A stretch of 6,456 nucleotides of DNA. Origin: Betaproteobacteria bacterium SG8_40 (GTDB lineage Bacteria > Pseudomonadota > Gammaproteobacteria > Burkholderiales > Eutrophovitaceae). This document shows, in pieces, positions 1-6,402 of this stretch. Under the pieces are notes generated by a model, which was not told where the DNA came from, did no database searches, and saw nothing but the letters and a program-made list of their open reading frames with translations. A program made the translations under genes and the position numbers. Position 1 is the stretch's first letter. Every line of letters begins with the position of its first letter. Location: NCBI GenBank assembly GCA_001304425.1, contig LJTS01000251.1:1-6456 (forward strand). Direction: 5' to 3'.

Positions 1-196
1 GAATCGAAGCCGCAGCAACAAGCGCCTGCCGCGCATTTCTGCGGCGAAAAGCGATTCGACCTTTACGCTTGCCATCGACGGCGCCTGGCTCAAAGCCCAT
101 CCGCTGACTGCAGCCGAACTGCGCGACGAAATTGCGGCGTGGCGCCGTCTCGGGATTCAATTGTCCGTGCCGGAACTGGCTGAATCCGACGATTGA
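1..196 (+). CDS. ppx: Exopolyphosphatase (Ppx/GppA family), C-terminal end only
   Basis: This is the 3' end of a plus-strand gene that begins before the window. The open frame uses codons starting at position 2, gives 64 residues and stops with TGA at 194-196. It ends with residues resembling the C-terminus of proteobacterial Ppx proteins: a short beta-rich stretch (FTLAIDGAWL), then the HPLTAAEL and EIAAWRRLGIQL segments. In the family this tail closes the HD-like C-terminal domain. Ppx removes terminal phosphate from inorganic polyphosphate; the related GppA acts on pppGpp, and the catalytic N-terminal domains that would help separate them are outside the window. The position close to ppk1, and convergent with its gene block, favours Ppx. 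No catalytic residue can be checked here. The assignment rests on family resemblance recalled without a search. Confidence 0.8.
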   Translation, partial: NRSRSNKRLPRISAAKSDSTFTLAIDGAWLKAHPLTAAELRDEIAAWRRLGIQLSVPELAESDD

Positions 197-212
197 GGAG
201 ACGGATTCCAAC

Positions 213-243
213 ACCGGGCGGCTGCGTTTCTTCGATGCCCGGT
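213..243. terminator. Candidate bidirectional terminator hairpin between ppx and sixA
   Basis: A perfect 7-bp inverted repeat, ACCGGGC (213-219) and GCCCGGT (237-243), encloses a 17-base loop. It lies between the ppx stop (194-196) and the sixA stop (294-296) of two convergent genes, where a shared terminator is expected. On the plus strand a short TTTT run follows at 252-255, with GC-rich bases between. On the minus strand no T-run follows. The long loop and poor T-tract make this a weak intrinsic terminator at best. Confidence 0.35.
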
Positions 244-293
244 TACAGGGGTTTTACGCGCCAATCCGGGAACAGCACCAGTCGAACGGATCG

Positions 294-749
294 CTAGCCG
301 AGGAGTTCGGGAGACATTACTGCGCGCAGCACCACCTGCACATGCCCGTCACGCGCTCTGCGCCTGAACCACCAGATCGCGCCTTTCTTGATGCTCCATG
401 GCAGCGGTTTGCCTGTGAGCAGCATCGCGGCCGCTTCGCCGAGGGCCGGTTGATGGCCGACCAGTAACACCGGGTCCCCAGTTGCCGGCCACCCGGCTGC
501 TTCCAGGACAGCTTGCGCCGAGGCGCCGGGAGCAATCGATCCGTTGACGACGAAGTCCCGGGTAAACGCAGCAGCAGTTTGCAGGGCGCGCTCAGCCGGG
601 CTGGTGACAACGCTAACCGATCCGGGCAACCGCGGCGTTAACCAGGCCGCAATGTCGCGTGCCTGTTTATGGCCTTTGCGCGTTAACTCACGCTTGATAT
701 CTGGCAGGCCATCGACCGCTTCGGCGTGACGCCAGAGAATCAGATCCAT
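294..749 (-). CDS. sixA: Phosphohistidine phosphatase SixA
   Basis: This 151-residue protein is a small member of the histidine phosphatase (phosphoglycerate-mutase-like) superfamily. The catalytic RHAEA motif is at residues 7-11, with nucleophile His8. A TSPAERALQTA motif spans about 49-59 and supplies the second conserved arginine (Arg54). A late VGHQP motif carries the second catalytic histidine, His99. The length matches SixA, which is a minimal cytoplasmic phosphatase without a cap domain. SixA removes phosphate from histidine; in E. coli it was first linked to the ArcB phosphotransfer domain and later to the nitrogen-PTS carrier NPr. The substrate here cannot be read from sequence. The ATG at 749 is supported by a GGAG ribosome binding site 8 bases upstream. 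It is the last gene of the minus-strand block, 128 bases after the CHAD ORF, and it converges with ppx. Confidence 0.9.
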   Translation of the reverse strand: MDLILWRHAEAVDGLPDIKRELTRKGHKQARDIAAWLTPRLPGSVSVVTSPAERALQTAAAFTRDFVVNGSIAPGASAQAVLEAAGWPATGDPVLLVGHQPALGEAAAMLLTGKPLPWSIKKGAIWWFRRRARDGHVQVVLRAVMSPELLG

Positions 750-877
750 ATTCGTTACTCCAATTGACCGACCCGGATACCGGGCACTTTGCCACGCGTT
801 CGCTCAGGCTGCGGCAGGCGCTTGCGCGAGCTCGGCATGCTTCGGAAAACGCGGCGTGCTGCAGCGGGATGACAAAA
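750..877 (-). other. Intergenic gap between CHAD ORF and sixA
   Basis: This 128-base stretch lies between the CHAD stop codon and the sixA start. It carries a small inverted repeat, CCCGG-ATA-CCGGG (772-784), with no T-run after it on either strand, so it is not a convincing terminator. No recognisable -35/-10 pair was found. Short open frames cross it, but they are overlaps from CHAD or sixA shadow frames with no family resemblance. sixA may be read through from the upstream genes or have its own promoter here; the sequence does not decide. Confidence 0.4.
758..761 (-). promoter_or_regulatory. Ribosome binding site of sixA
   Basis: On the minus strand the sequence before the sixA ATG reads TTGGAGTAACGAATATG. 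GGAG lies 8 bases before the start codon, a near-ideal Shine-Dalgarno spacing. It fixes the start at 749 and is among the clearest ribosome binding sites in the window. Confidence 0.75.
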
Positions 878-1993
878 CTACCAGAATGGTTTGGTTTTGA
901 CGAAGCGTTGCCACGCCGTATCGAAATCCGCAAGCGAGGCGTATGACATTGCGTCGGCATAACCTCTCAAATAGGCCAGCGTTGTGCGCCGGTCGCTGTC
1001 CCTCTTTCCCGCGAGTTGCTCCAGCAGCCGTCCGGCGTTGGCCATATCGTTGAGCTTGCCAAGGACTTGTTGCATAGCGCCAAGCTGCAACAGATACTCG
1101 CGCCTGGACTTGCGGCGTGTCGCCTTGCATCGAAACAGCGGAGCTAGCAGCTCGGTCGCGTAGCGAAGTTTCTTGATGCGTATGCGTAGTTGATGCACGT
1201 CGTGATGGTTGTCGCGGTGCAGTTGTTCGCCCTCATTGATCAGCTTGCGGTGGGCGCGGCCGAGGACCTTTCTGGCGAGTTTTCTTGCGCGAAGCGACGC
1301 AACGCGGCGTTGTTCATCCGTTCGTTCGGAAATCCAGCCTTGCTCGAGCAATTTTTGGGTCATCCGGAGCATGCCGATGGTGTAAGCGGTATTCGATATC
1401 GCATCACGTGCGCTGCGGCGAGCGTCGGCACGCAAACGTCCCGCTGCACGAACCAGGGCCCGTGACCCCGCGTCTGCCGGCTGCCCCGCCCCGGCACGGG
1501 GCAGGAACTCGGTCACGAATACGTCCCAGTTACGCGCCTGTCCAAGAATCCGGCCCGTCTCGGTCAGCCACGCAAGTTGTTCGCGGAAATGGTCCCGGGG
1601 GACCGCACTGGAGAACACGCTGAACACGCTGCGCAGCCGGCGCAGCGCAACGCGTGCCTGATGCAGGTACTCGATATCGCGCGAATGCAGAAGGCCGGAT
1701 TCGTTCTCGTGCAGTTGGGCAATGCACGCGAACGCCAGCCTGCCGAACAGCTTGTCAATGTCGTCGTCGGGCGATAGCTTTACCTTTTTGGCCTTTGCGG
1801 GCGCAGCACGTTTGCGACTGGCCAGCCGGTAGCCGCGCTGTGCTTTCGATACTGTTTCGACGCGGATTCCAGAATGCGCCGCCAGCTGCGCGGCAAGGTC
1901 AAACAGCGGAGCGAGCCGGCCTTCCCTCAGTTCGAGTTCGAGTTCGCGGATCGGCTCATACTTCGATACGCGTGCCCGGCACCGGTTCGACAA
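878..1993 (-). CDS. CHAD domain protein carrying the last strand of a broken CYTH domain
   Basis: CHAD domains are helical bundles rich in conserved His, Arg and Lys that bind inorganic polyphosphate; they often follow a CYTH domain in the same protein. This ORF first shows the end of the CYTH fold: EPIRELELELREG at about residues 13-25, a hallmark acidic strand, then the helix ending in SKAQRGYRLA (about 49-58). A basic linker follows (about 59-72). CHAD runs from about 75 to 365. Its conserved helices are EYLHQARVALRRLRS (108-122) and DVHQLRIRIKKLRYA (265-279), with His111 and His267. The frame opens only with a TTG at 1993 (possible AAGGG 11 bases before), inside the upstream CYTH ORF. Residues 1-11 (SNRCRARVS region) are an out-of-frame reading of CYTH DNA and fit no family. 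The frame is best read as the 3' part of a disrupted CYTH-CHAD gene. A separate CHAD protein made by translational coupling is possible but unproven. Confidence 0.8.
   Translation of the reverse strand: MSNRCRARVSKYEPIRELELELREGRLAPLFDLAAQLAAHSGIRVETVSKAQRGYRLASRKRAAPAKAKKVKLSPDDDIDKLFGRLAFACIAQLHENESGLLHSRDIEYLHQARVALRRLRSVFSVFSSAVPRDHFREQLAWLTETGRILGQARNWDVFVTEFLPRAGAGQPADAGSRALVRAAGRLRADARRSARDAISNTAYTIGMLRMTQKLLEQGWISERTDEQRRVASLRARKLARKVLGRAHRKLINEGEQLHRDNHHDVHQLRIRIKKLRYATELLAPLFRCKATRRKSRREYLLQLGAMQQVLGKLNDMANAGRLLEQLAGKRDSDRRTTLAYLRGYADAMSYASLADFDTAWQRFVKTKPFW
1950..1975 (-). other. Frameshift and deletion junction in the CYTH-CHAD gene
   Basis: The minus strand here reads ATCGAAGTATGAGCCGATC. 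In the CYTH frame this is ATC GAA GTA TGA, giving IEV and a stop. In the CHAD frame it is TCG AAG TAT GAG CCG ATC, leading into EPIRELELEL. Between the V codon and the GAG codon there is one base. Related CYTH-CHAD proteins have about 13 residues there. The simplest account is loss of about 38 bases, which both removes the strand and shifts the frame. Restoring the frame by one base would not restore the missing residues, so neither a one-base sequencing error nor programmed frameshifting explains it fully. The residue count is from memory of YgiF-type sequences, not an alignment. Confidence 0.65.
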
Positions 1994-2432
1994 TGGTGGC
2001 GGAACCCTTGAATTGTGTCGTGAAGATCACATCCAGAGCAGCGAATGAAACGACGTCATCGGCCAGCTCCGGCAAACCGCTTTTGCCGATCCATTCAAGG
2101 TCGGGCACCCCGCGCGCCAGCGGAACTTCAAGTTCGACGCGTTGTTGCAGGACGCTACCCGGATTGCCCGCGGTTTTCAGGGTCTGCAGCCAGCGCCGTT
2201 TTTGCCGGCGCAATCGCAAGGCGACACCGCGCCGCTGCAGGTCGAGCGACGGCGTGTCGTAATAGGCTGAATATAAACGGGTGCTTTCAGGCCTGTCGTT
2301 GAGCAAGTCCGCAAGCGGCGGGATATGCCAGATTCGTTTTGCCAGGGCTTCCGTCAGGCTGAACTTCAGTTCGACCTCTGTTGGCAGTGACGCCTGGTCT
2401 TGGCCGGGAAACGATATGCTGGCTGCACTCAT
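1956..2432 (-). CDS. CYTH domain (triphosphate tunnel metalloenzyme), truncated by frameshift
   Basis: CYTH proteins form a beta-barrel tunnel that hydrolyses triphosphates such as tripolyphosphate (E. coli YgiF is the CYTH-CHAD example). The 158-residue frame shows the EVELK form of the ExExK signature at residues 19-23 (Glu19, Glu21, Lys23). It also has SAYYDTPSLDLQRRGVALRL (about 55-74) with the conserved Asp and Arg residues, then WLQTLKTAG (81-89) and LQQRVELEVPL (95-105). It ends at TGA (1956-1958) just after GTRIEV, where relatives continue with a strand of the type ALDxGxIxAG and then the ELELEL strand. The rest of the fold lies in another frame in the next ORF. The ATG at 2432 begins 14 bases after the ppk1 stop codon, so it is probably co-transcribed with ppk1; the ribosome binding site is weak (GAG). 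Alone, this product lacks the closing strands and an acidic part of the metal site, so it is probably inactive. Confidence 0.8.
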   Translation of the reverse strand: MSAASISFPGQDQASLPTEVELKFSLTEALAKRIWHIPPLADLLNDRPESTRLYSAYYDTPSLDLQRRGVALRLRRQKRRWLQTLKTAGNPGSVLQQRVELEVPLARGVPDLEWIGKSGLPELADDVVSFAALDVIFTTQFKGSATIVEPVPGTRIEV

Positions 2433-2446
2433 GCTGGCTCGGCGTG

Positions 2447-4630
2447 TCAGGCTTCACGGCTTGCGCCACCGGATTTTGCTGCCAGCAATTCGATCAGGGA
2501 AAGCTGAGAGGAGAACGCCTGTTTGCGCTCGGCGCTTATTCGACGATAGCGCCCGTCGCCATCCATCTCCCATGCCTGTGTGTTGTCGGCAAGCCCGGCA
2601 AGCAGCGATTCGTCGATCACGCGTTTCCTCAACGCCGGATCGAGAACCGGGAAGCATACTTCGATGCGGCGGAAGAAATTCCGGTCCATCCAGTCGGCGC
2701 TGGCAAGGTAAACAGCATCGGTACTGATGAAATGGAACACCCGGTGGTGTTCCAGGAACCGCCCGATAATCGATCGCACGTGGATGTTCTCGGATACCCC
2801 CGCAACGCCGGGGCGTAACGCGCACACGCCCCTGACGATGAGATCGACGCGAACACCGGCCTGCGAGGCGAAATAAAGGGCGGTGATGATCTCGGGTTCC
2901 AGCAGCGAGTTCATCTTCGCGACGATGCCGGCAGGTTTGCCCGCGCGTGCGGCTTCGACCTCATGGCGGATTGCATCCAGCAGCCGCGCGTGCATGGTGA
3001 ACGGCGATTGCCACAGTTGCGTGAGCTTGCTCGCCTTGCCCAGCCCGGTCAGTTGCATGAACACGTCGTTGACGTCCGAGCAAATCTGCTCGTTACAGGT
3101 CAGCAGGCCAAAGTCGGTATAGAGCGTCGCGGTGCGGGCGTGATAATTCCCGGTTCCGAGATGTACATAGCGCTTGAGTTGTCCGCCTTCCTTGCGAACC
3201 ACCATCGCCATCTTGGCGTGCGTCTTGTGGCCGACGACCCCATACACCACGTGCGCGCCGACGTCCTCGAGTTTTTGCGCGAGGCTGATATTCGCTTCCT
3301 CGTCAAAGCGCGCCAGCAGTTCCACCACCACGGTCACTTCCTTGCCGCCGCGCGCAGCGTCGATCAACGCCTGCATCAGCTCGGAATTGGTGCCCGTTCG
3401 GTACACGGTCTGCTTGATGGCGACTACCTGCGGGTCGACAGCGGCCTGGCGGATGAAATTGACAACCGGTTTGAAAGACTCGTACGGATGGTGCAGCAGC
3501 ATGTCGCCCGTGCGCATCGCGGCAAAAACGTCGGAATCGACACTCAATGCCGCAGGCAGCCCCGGAACGAACGGCTTGAACTTCAGGTCGGCCCGTTCCA
3601 CCAGATCGGGAATCTGCATCAGGCGCACAAGGTTTACGGGCCCGTTGACCTGATAGAGGTCGGCCGGCGACAGGTTGAACTGTTGCAGAAGAAATTCGGA
3701 AATGTCGGTCGAGCACAGGTCGGCGACCTCGAGGCGTACGGCATCGCCGAAATTGCGTTGCGGCAATTCGCCCTGCAGGGCGGTGCGCAGGTTGGTAACT
3801 TCTTCCTCGTCCACATAGAGGTCGGAATTACGCGTGACGCGGAACTGATAGCAGCCCTCGACTTCCATGCCGGCAAACAATTCGCCCACATGCGCATGAA
3901 TGACCGATGACAGGAAAACGAACGAGTACTTCGAGCCGGCAATCTCCTCGGGCAGTTGAATCACGCGCGGTAGCACCCGCGGCGCCTGAACCAGTGCGAT
4001 TCCCGAGTTACGCCCGAACGCGTCCTTTCCGGACAGCTGTACCGCGAAATTGAGGCTCTTGTTGAGAATGCGCGGAAACGGATGCGCCGGGTCCAGTCCG
4101 ATCGGGGTCATCACCGGCATGATTTCGCGCATGAAATAGGACTTGATCCATTCCTGCTGCGCGTCGCTCCAGACCCGCCTTCTGAGGAAGTGGATGCCTT
4201 CACTGGCAAGTCTGGGTAGCAGGTCATCATTCCACAGGCGGTATTGCCGTTCGACCAGTTCGTGTGTGGTCGCCGCAATTTCCCCGAACACCTCAGCCGG
4301 CGCGGAACCGTCGGCGCCGCTGACTTCGACGCCAAGGTCAATCTGTGCCTTCAGGCTGGCAACCCGTATCTCGAAGAACTCGTCGAGATTGCTCGATACG
4401 ATGCACAGAAATCGCAGCCGCTCCAGCAAAGGCATGTCGGCATCCTCCGCCTGCGCGAGCACGCGCCGGTTGAACTCGAGTTGCGACAGTTCCCGGTTGA
4501 GAAACAGTTTCGGGTCGGCGACGGATTTGCGGATGGATTTGGAGCCTGCCAGCACCGCTTTGCGGCGCCGGGCCCGGTCGGTCGGGCCGGTGCCGCCGCT
4601 GGCACGTGATCCTGCTTTGTTGAACAGCAT
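2447..4630 (-). CDS. ppk1: Polyphosphate kinase 1
   Basis: Ppk1 reversibly moves the terminal phosphate of ATP onto a growing inorganic polyphosphate chain through a phosphohistidine intermediate. The 727-residue protein shows all parts of the family in order. The N-terminal domain starts at FLNRELSQLEFN (43-54) with SSNLDEFFEIR (79-89). The head domain follows. The two phospholipase-D-like catalytic domains follow from about 330. They include KQTVYRTG (406-413), the autophosphorylated histidine in THAKM (His471, equivalent to E. coli His435), GTGNYHARTATLYTDFGLLT (492-511), and the second catalytic histidine in RFLEHHRVFHF (His628, equivalent to E. coli His592). E. coli Ppk is 688 residues; the extra length is largely a basic N-terminal extension of about 36 residues. 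The ATG at 4630 has AGGT 6 bases upstream, which supports it. The only obvious alternative, a GTG at codon 26, has no such site. It is 63 bases after yggX and 14 before the CYTH ORF. Confidence 0.97.
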   Translation of the reverse strand: MLFNKAGSRASGGTGPTDRARRRKAVLAGSKSIRKSVADPKLFLNRELSQLEFNRRVLAQAEDADMPLLERLRFLCIVSSNLDEFFEIRVASLKAQIDLGVEVSGADGSAPAEVFGEIAATTHELVERQYRLWNDDLLPRLASEGIHFLRRRVWSDAQQEWIKSYFMREIMPVMTPIGLDPAHPFPRILNKSLNFAVQLSGKDAFGRNSGIALVQAPRVLPRVIQLPEEIAGSKYSFVFLSSVIHAHVGELFAGMEVEGCYQFRVTRNSDLYVDEEEVTNLRTALQGELPQRNFGDAVRLEVADLCSTDISEFLLQQFNLSPADLYQVNGPVNLVRLMQIPDLVERADLKFKPFVPGLPAALSVDSDVFAAMRTGDMLLHHPYESFKPVVNFIRQAAVDPQVVAIKQTVYRTGTNSELMQALIDAARGGKEVTVVVELLARFDEEANISLAQKLEDVGAHVVYGVVGHKTHAKMAMVVRKEGGQLKRYVHLGTGNYHARTATLYTDFGLLTCNEQICSDVNDVFMQLTGLGKASKLTQLWQSPFTMHARLLDAIRHEVEAARAGKPAGIVAKMNSLLEPEIITALYFASQAGVRVDLIVRGVCALRPGVAGVSENIHVRSIIGRFLEHHRVFHFISTDAVYLASADWMDRNFFRRIEVCFPVLDPALRKRVIDESLLAGLADNTQAWEMDGDGRYRRISAERKQAFSSQLSLIELLAAKSGGASREA

Positions 4631-4636
4631 GGTATT

Positions 4637-4640
4637 ACCT
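4637..4640 (-). promoter_or_regulatory. Ribosome binding site of ppk1
   Basis: The minus strand reads CAGGTAATACCATG before ppk1. AGGT sits 6 bases before the ATG at 4630. It decides the start in favour of the longer 727-residue product with the basic N-terminal extension. Confidence 0.6.
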
Positions 4641-4693
4641 GACGCCGGGCTCGCAGCCGCATGGGCGCGCCCGATTGCAAAGGTGAAATCGCT

Positions 4694-4966
4694 CTAGCGT
4701 TGCGGCGGCACGTAACCGCTGGCACTGTCCGCACCAGGGCCGAAGAAGTATTTCTCTGTTTGCTCCATCAGATACTTGCGCGCGGCCGGGTCGGCCAGGC
4801 TGAGCCGGTTTTCGTTGACCAGCATCTTCTGATGCTCCAGCCAGCCCCGCCATGCCTCCTGCGAAACATTTTCAAAGATGCGCTTGCCAAGTTCTCCGGG
4901 GAAAGGCGGAAACTGCAGTCCTTCCGCTTCCTTGTTCAGCTTTACGCAGTTTACTTTTCTATTCAT
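4694..4966 (-). CDS. yggX: Fe(2+)-trafficking / oxidative damage protection protein YggX
   Basis: YggX is a small cytoplasmic protein that limits oxidative damage to iron-sulfur proteins and is thought to take part in Fe(II) handling. The 90-residue product matches the family almost end to end: NRKVNCVKL with the conserved Cys7, then EAEGLQFPPFPGELGKRIFE, then EAWRGWLEHQKMLVNENRL, then a C-terminal ARKYLMEQTEKYFFG and GYVPP ending. The length is typical. I chose the ATG at 4966 because family members begin directly at this MxRxVxC sequence. The frame stays open upstream to a GTG at 5002, but those 12 extra residues fit nothing known. Neither start has a clear Shine-Dalgarno sequence. The gene lies 113 bases after argA and 63 before ppk1; its own promoter is possible in the AT-richer stretch just upstream. 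Confidence 0.95.
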   Translation of the reverse strand: MNRKVNCVKLNKEAEGLQFPPFPGELGKRIFENVSQEAWRGWLEHQKMLVNENRLSLADPAARKYLMEQTEKYFFGPGADSASGYVPPQR

Positions 4967-4990
4967 AACTGAATGTCTTGCTTCGGTCGA

Positions 4991-5019
4991 GAAATATTGC
5001 ACATTTGTTACATTGTCAG
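4991..5019 (-). promoter_or_regulatory. Possible sigma-70 promoter upstream of yggX
   Basis: On the minus strand CTGACA (5019-5014, five of six matches to TTGACA) is followed after 17 bases by TATTTC (4996-4991, three of six matches to TATAAT). The region is richer in A and T than its surroundings and lies about 25 bases before the yggX ATG, which would give a short leader. The -10 match is poor, so this is only a candidate. If real, it would start transcription of yggX and probably ppk1 independently of argA. Confidence 0.3.
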
Positions 5020-5036
5020 CCTATTGAGAGCAGCCT
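5017..5036. repeat. Short direct repeat of CAGCCT between argA and yggX
   Basis: CAGCCT occurs at 5017-5022 and again at 5031-5036, 14 bases apart. It overlaps the upstream edge of the possible yggX promoter. A pair of six-base repeats could be an operator half-site pair or chance. No known regulator site is recognised. Confidence 0.2.
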
Positions 5037-5079
5037 GGCCCAAAGGTTCATTTTCTTCAGGCGGGTGGTCCGGGCCCGG

Positions 5080-6402
5080 CTATGTCAGCTTCTTCTGCAA
5101 CACGCGGGATTTTCTCTGATAGTTGTAGAGGGCGGCCTTGCGTGCCGGAAGCACCGAAACCGGCGCGTTCTCGAAGCCGTGCTCGACAAACCAATGCGAC
5201 GTGACTGTCGTGAGCACGAACAGGCGATTCAGCTTCATTCTTTTCGCCCGTTTCTCGATTTCGCGAAGCATGATCTCGCCCGCCCCGGCGTTGCGGAAAT
5301 GCGAATGAACGGCAAAGCAAGCCAACTCTCCGCTTCGCTGTTCCGGGAAAGCGTACAGTGCGGCGCAGCCGACGATCAGCCGATCATGTTCCAGAACGAT
5401 GAAACGGTCGATCTCGATCTCGAGCAGTTCCCGCGAACGCTTTACCAGAGCGCCTTCGGCCTCCAGTGGCTCGATCAGCTGGAGAATGCCGCCGACGTCG
5501 TCGATCGTGGCCTGCCTCAACCGTTCGAGCGGGTCCCTGCTGACCATGGTGCCAACGCCCTCATGGGTGAACAGTTCCAGCAGCACGCCGCCATCGACCA
5601 TGCGGTCGATCAGGTGAACGCGGCCGGTGCCGCCCAGGCACGCCTTGATTGCTACCGGCAGATACTGGGTGGCAAAGGTGCTGGCCTTCTTGCCCGCCTT
5701 GAGCAGGGCTTGTGCGCCGGACACCGTGAGTTCGCGAACCAGGTCGCCCTTGCGGTCTTTGACTCCGGTTTCGTCGGTGAGGATGATGAGTTTTTCCGCC
5801 TGCAATGCGATCGCGCACTCGGCTGCGACATCCTCGAGTATGAGGTTGAAAATCTCACCAGTGGGTGAATAGCCGAGCGGTGAGATCAGGACCAGTTCAT
5901 TGTGGTCCAGCCGGCGGCGAATAGCATCCGCCTCTATCGTGCGAACCTCGCCGGTATAGAGCATGTCCACACCATCGACGACGCCGCGTGGCCGCGCCAC
6001 GATGAAGTTGCCGGAGGCGACCCGGATTTCACTGCCGGCCATGGGCGAGTTGGGCAGTCCCATGGACAACAGCGCCTCAATTTCTACCCGCAGGCGGCCG
6101 CTGGCCTGTTTGGCGCAACCCAGCGCGTCCTCGTCCGTGACCCGTAACCCGCCGGCATAGCGCTGCTGTATGCCGCGCAGGTCCAGCTCACGTTCGATTT
6201 GCGGACGGGCGCCATGGACCAGCACCAGCCTGACGCCGACGCTCGCGAGCAGATTGAGATCGTGGGTAAGCTCGACGAAGTTGCCGTCTTCCACCACCTC
6301 GCCGCCAAACGCGATGACAAAGGTCCGGCCACGGAACGCATGAATATATGGCGCGGCAGACCGGAACCACTGCACGAAGGCTGACGGAGTCGTTGCCCTC
6401 AT
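5080..6402 (-). CDS. argA: N-acetylglutamate synthase (amino-acid N-acetyltransferase)
   Basis: ArgA acetylates L-glutamate with acetyl-CoA, the first committed step of arginine biosynthesis in the cytoplasm. The 440-residue protein has the classical two-domain layout. An amino-acid-kinase-like domain covers about 20-285: FRGRTFVIAFGGEVV (23-37), LVHGARPQIE (61-70), LISPLGYSPTGEIFNL (172-187), ILTDETGV (207-214). In this enzyme type that domain is the arginine-binding regulatory part. A GNAT acetyltransferase domain covers about 297-430, with FAVHSHFRNAGAGEIMLREI (363-382); its RNAGAG is the acetyl-CoA pyrophosphate-binding loop. The NYQRKSRVLQKKL ending (427-439) is typical of ArgA. Length and domains are complete and no key motif is missing. 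The ATG at 6402 is the family-consistent start, with only a weak A/G-rich stretch upstream. Feedback inhibition by arginine is known for the family. No ARG-box-like operator is visible in the 54 bases upstream. Confidence 0.96.
   Translation of the reverse strand: MRATTPSAFVQWFRSAAPYIHAFRGRTFVIAFGGEVVEDGNFVELTHDLNLLASVGVRLVLVHGARPQIERELDLRGIQQRYAGGLRVTDEDALGCAKQASGRLRVEIEALLSMGLPNSPMAGSEIRVASGNFIVARPRGVVDGVDMLYTGEVRTIEADAIRRRLDHNELVLISPLGYSPTGEIFNLILEDVAAECAIALQAEKLIILTDETGVKDRKGDLVRELTVSGAQALLKAGKKASTFATQYLPVAIKACLGGTGRVHLIDRMVDGGVLLELFTHEGVGTMVSRDPLERLRQATIDDVGGILQLIEPLEAEGALVKRSRELLEIEIDRFIVLEHDRLIVGCAALYAFPEQRSGELACFAVHSHFRNAGAGEIMLREIEKRAKRMKLNRLFVLTTVTSHWFVEHGFENAPVSVLPARKAALYNYQRKSRVLQKKLT

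Noticed and set aside
772..784. CCCGG-ATA-CCGGG hairpin as a terminator before sixA
   Set aside because: The stem is only 5 bp with a 3-base loop and no T-run follows on either strand.
1950..1975. Programmed ribosomal frameshift joining CYTH and CHAD
   Set aside because: No slippery heptamer or other shift motif is seen, and a frame change would still leave about 13 conserved residues missing.
1654..2262. Plus-strand frame (202 codons) opposite the CYTH-CHAD locus
   Set aside because: It spans the broken junction only by chance. The product is Arg/Pro/Ala/Ser-rich with no family resemblance, as expected from the complement of a GC-rich gene.
2963..3910. Long plus-strand open frame (315 codons) opposite ppk1
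   Set aside because: It lies wholly antisense to strongly conserved Ppk1 coding sequence and its product resembles no family. Long antisense frames are common opposite GC-rich genes.
4653..4662. GGGCGCGCCC palindrome between yggX and ppk1
   Set aside because: It has no loop and no T-run, and such GC palindromes are frequent by chance in GC-rich DNA.
4967..5002. Longer YggX starting at a GTG 12 codons upstream
   Set aside because: Family members begin at the MxRxVxC sequence. The extra residues match nothing, and the GTG has no ribosome binding site.
4978..5868. Plus-strand open frame (296 codons) opposite argA
   Set aside because: It is a mirror of the ArgA coding frame with no recognisable domain or ribosome binding site.
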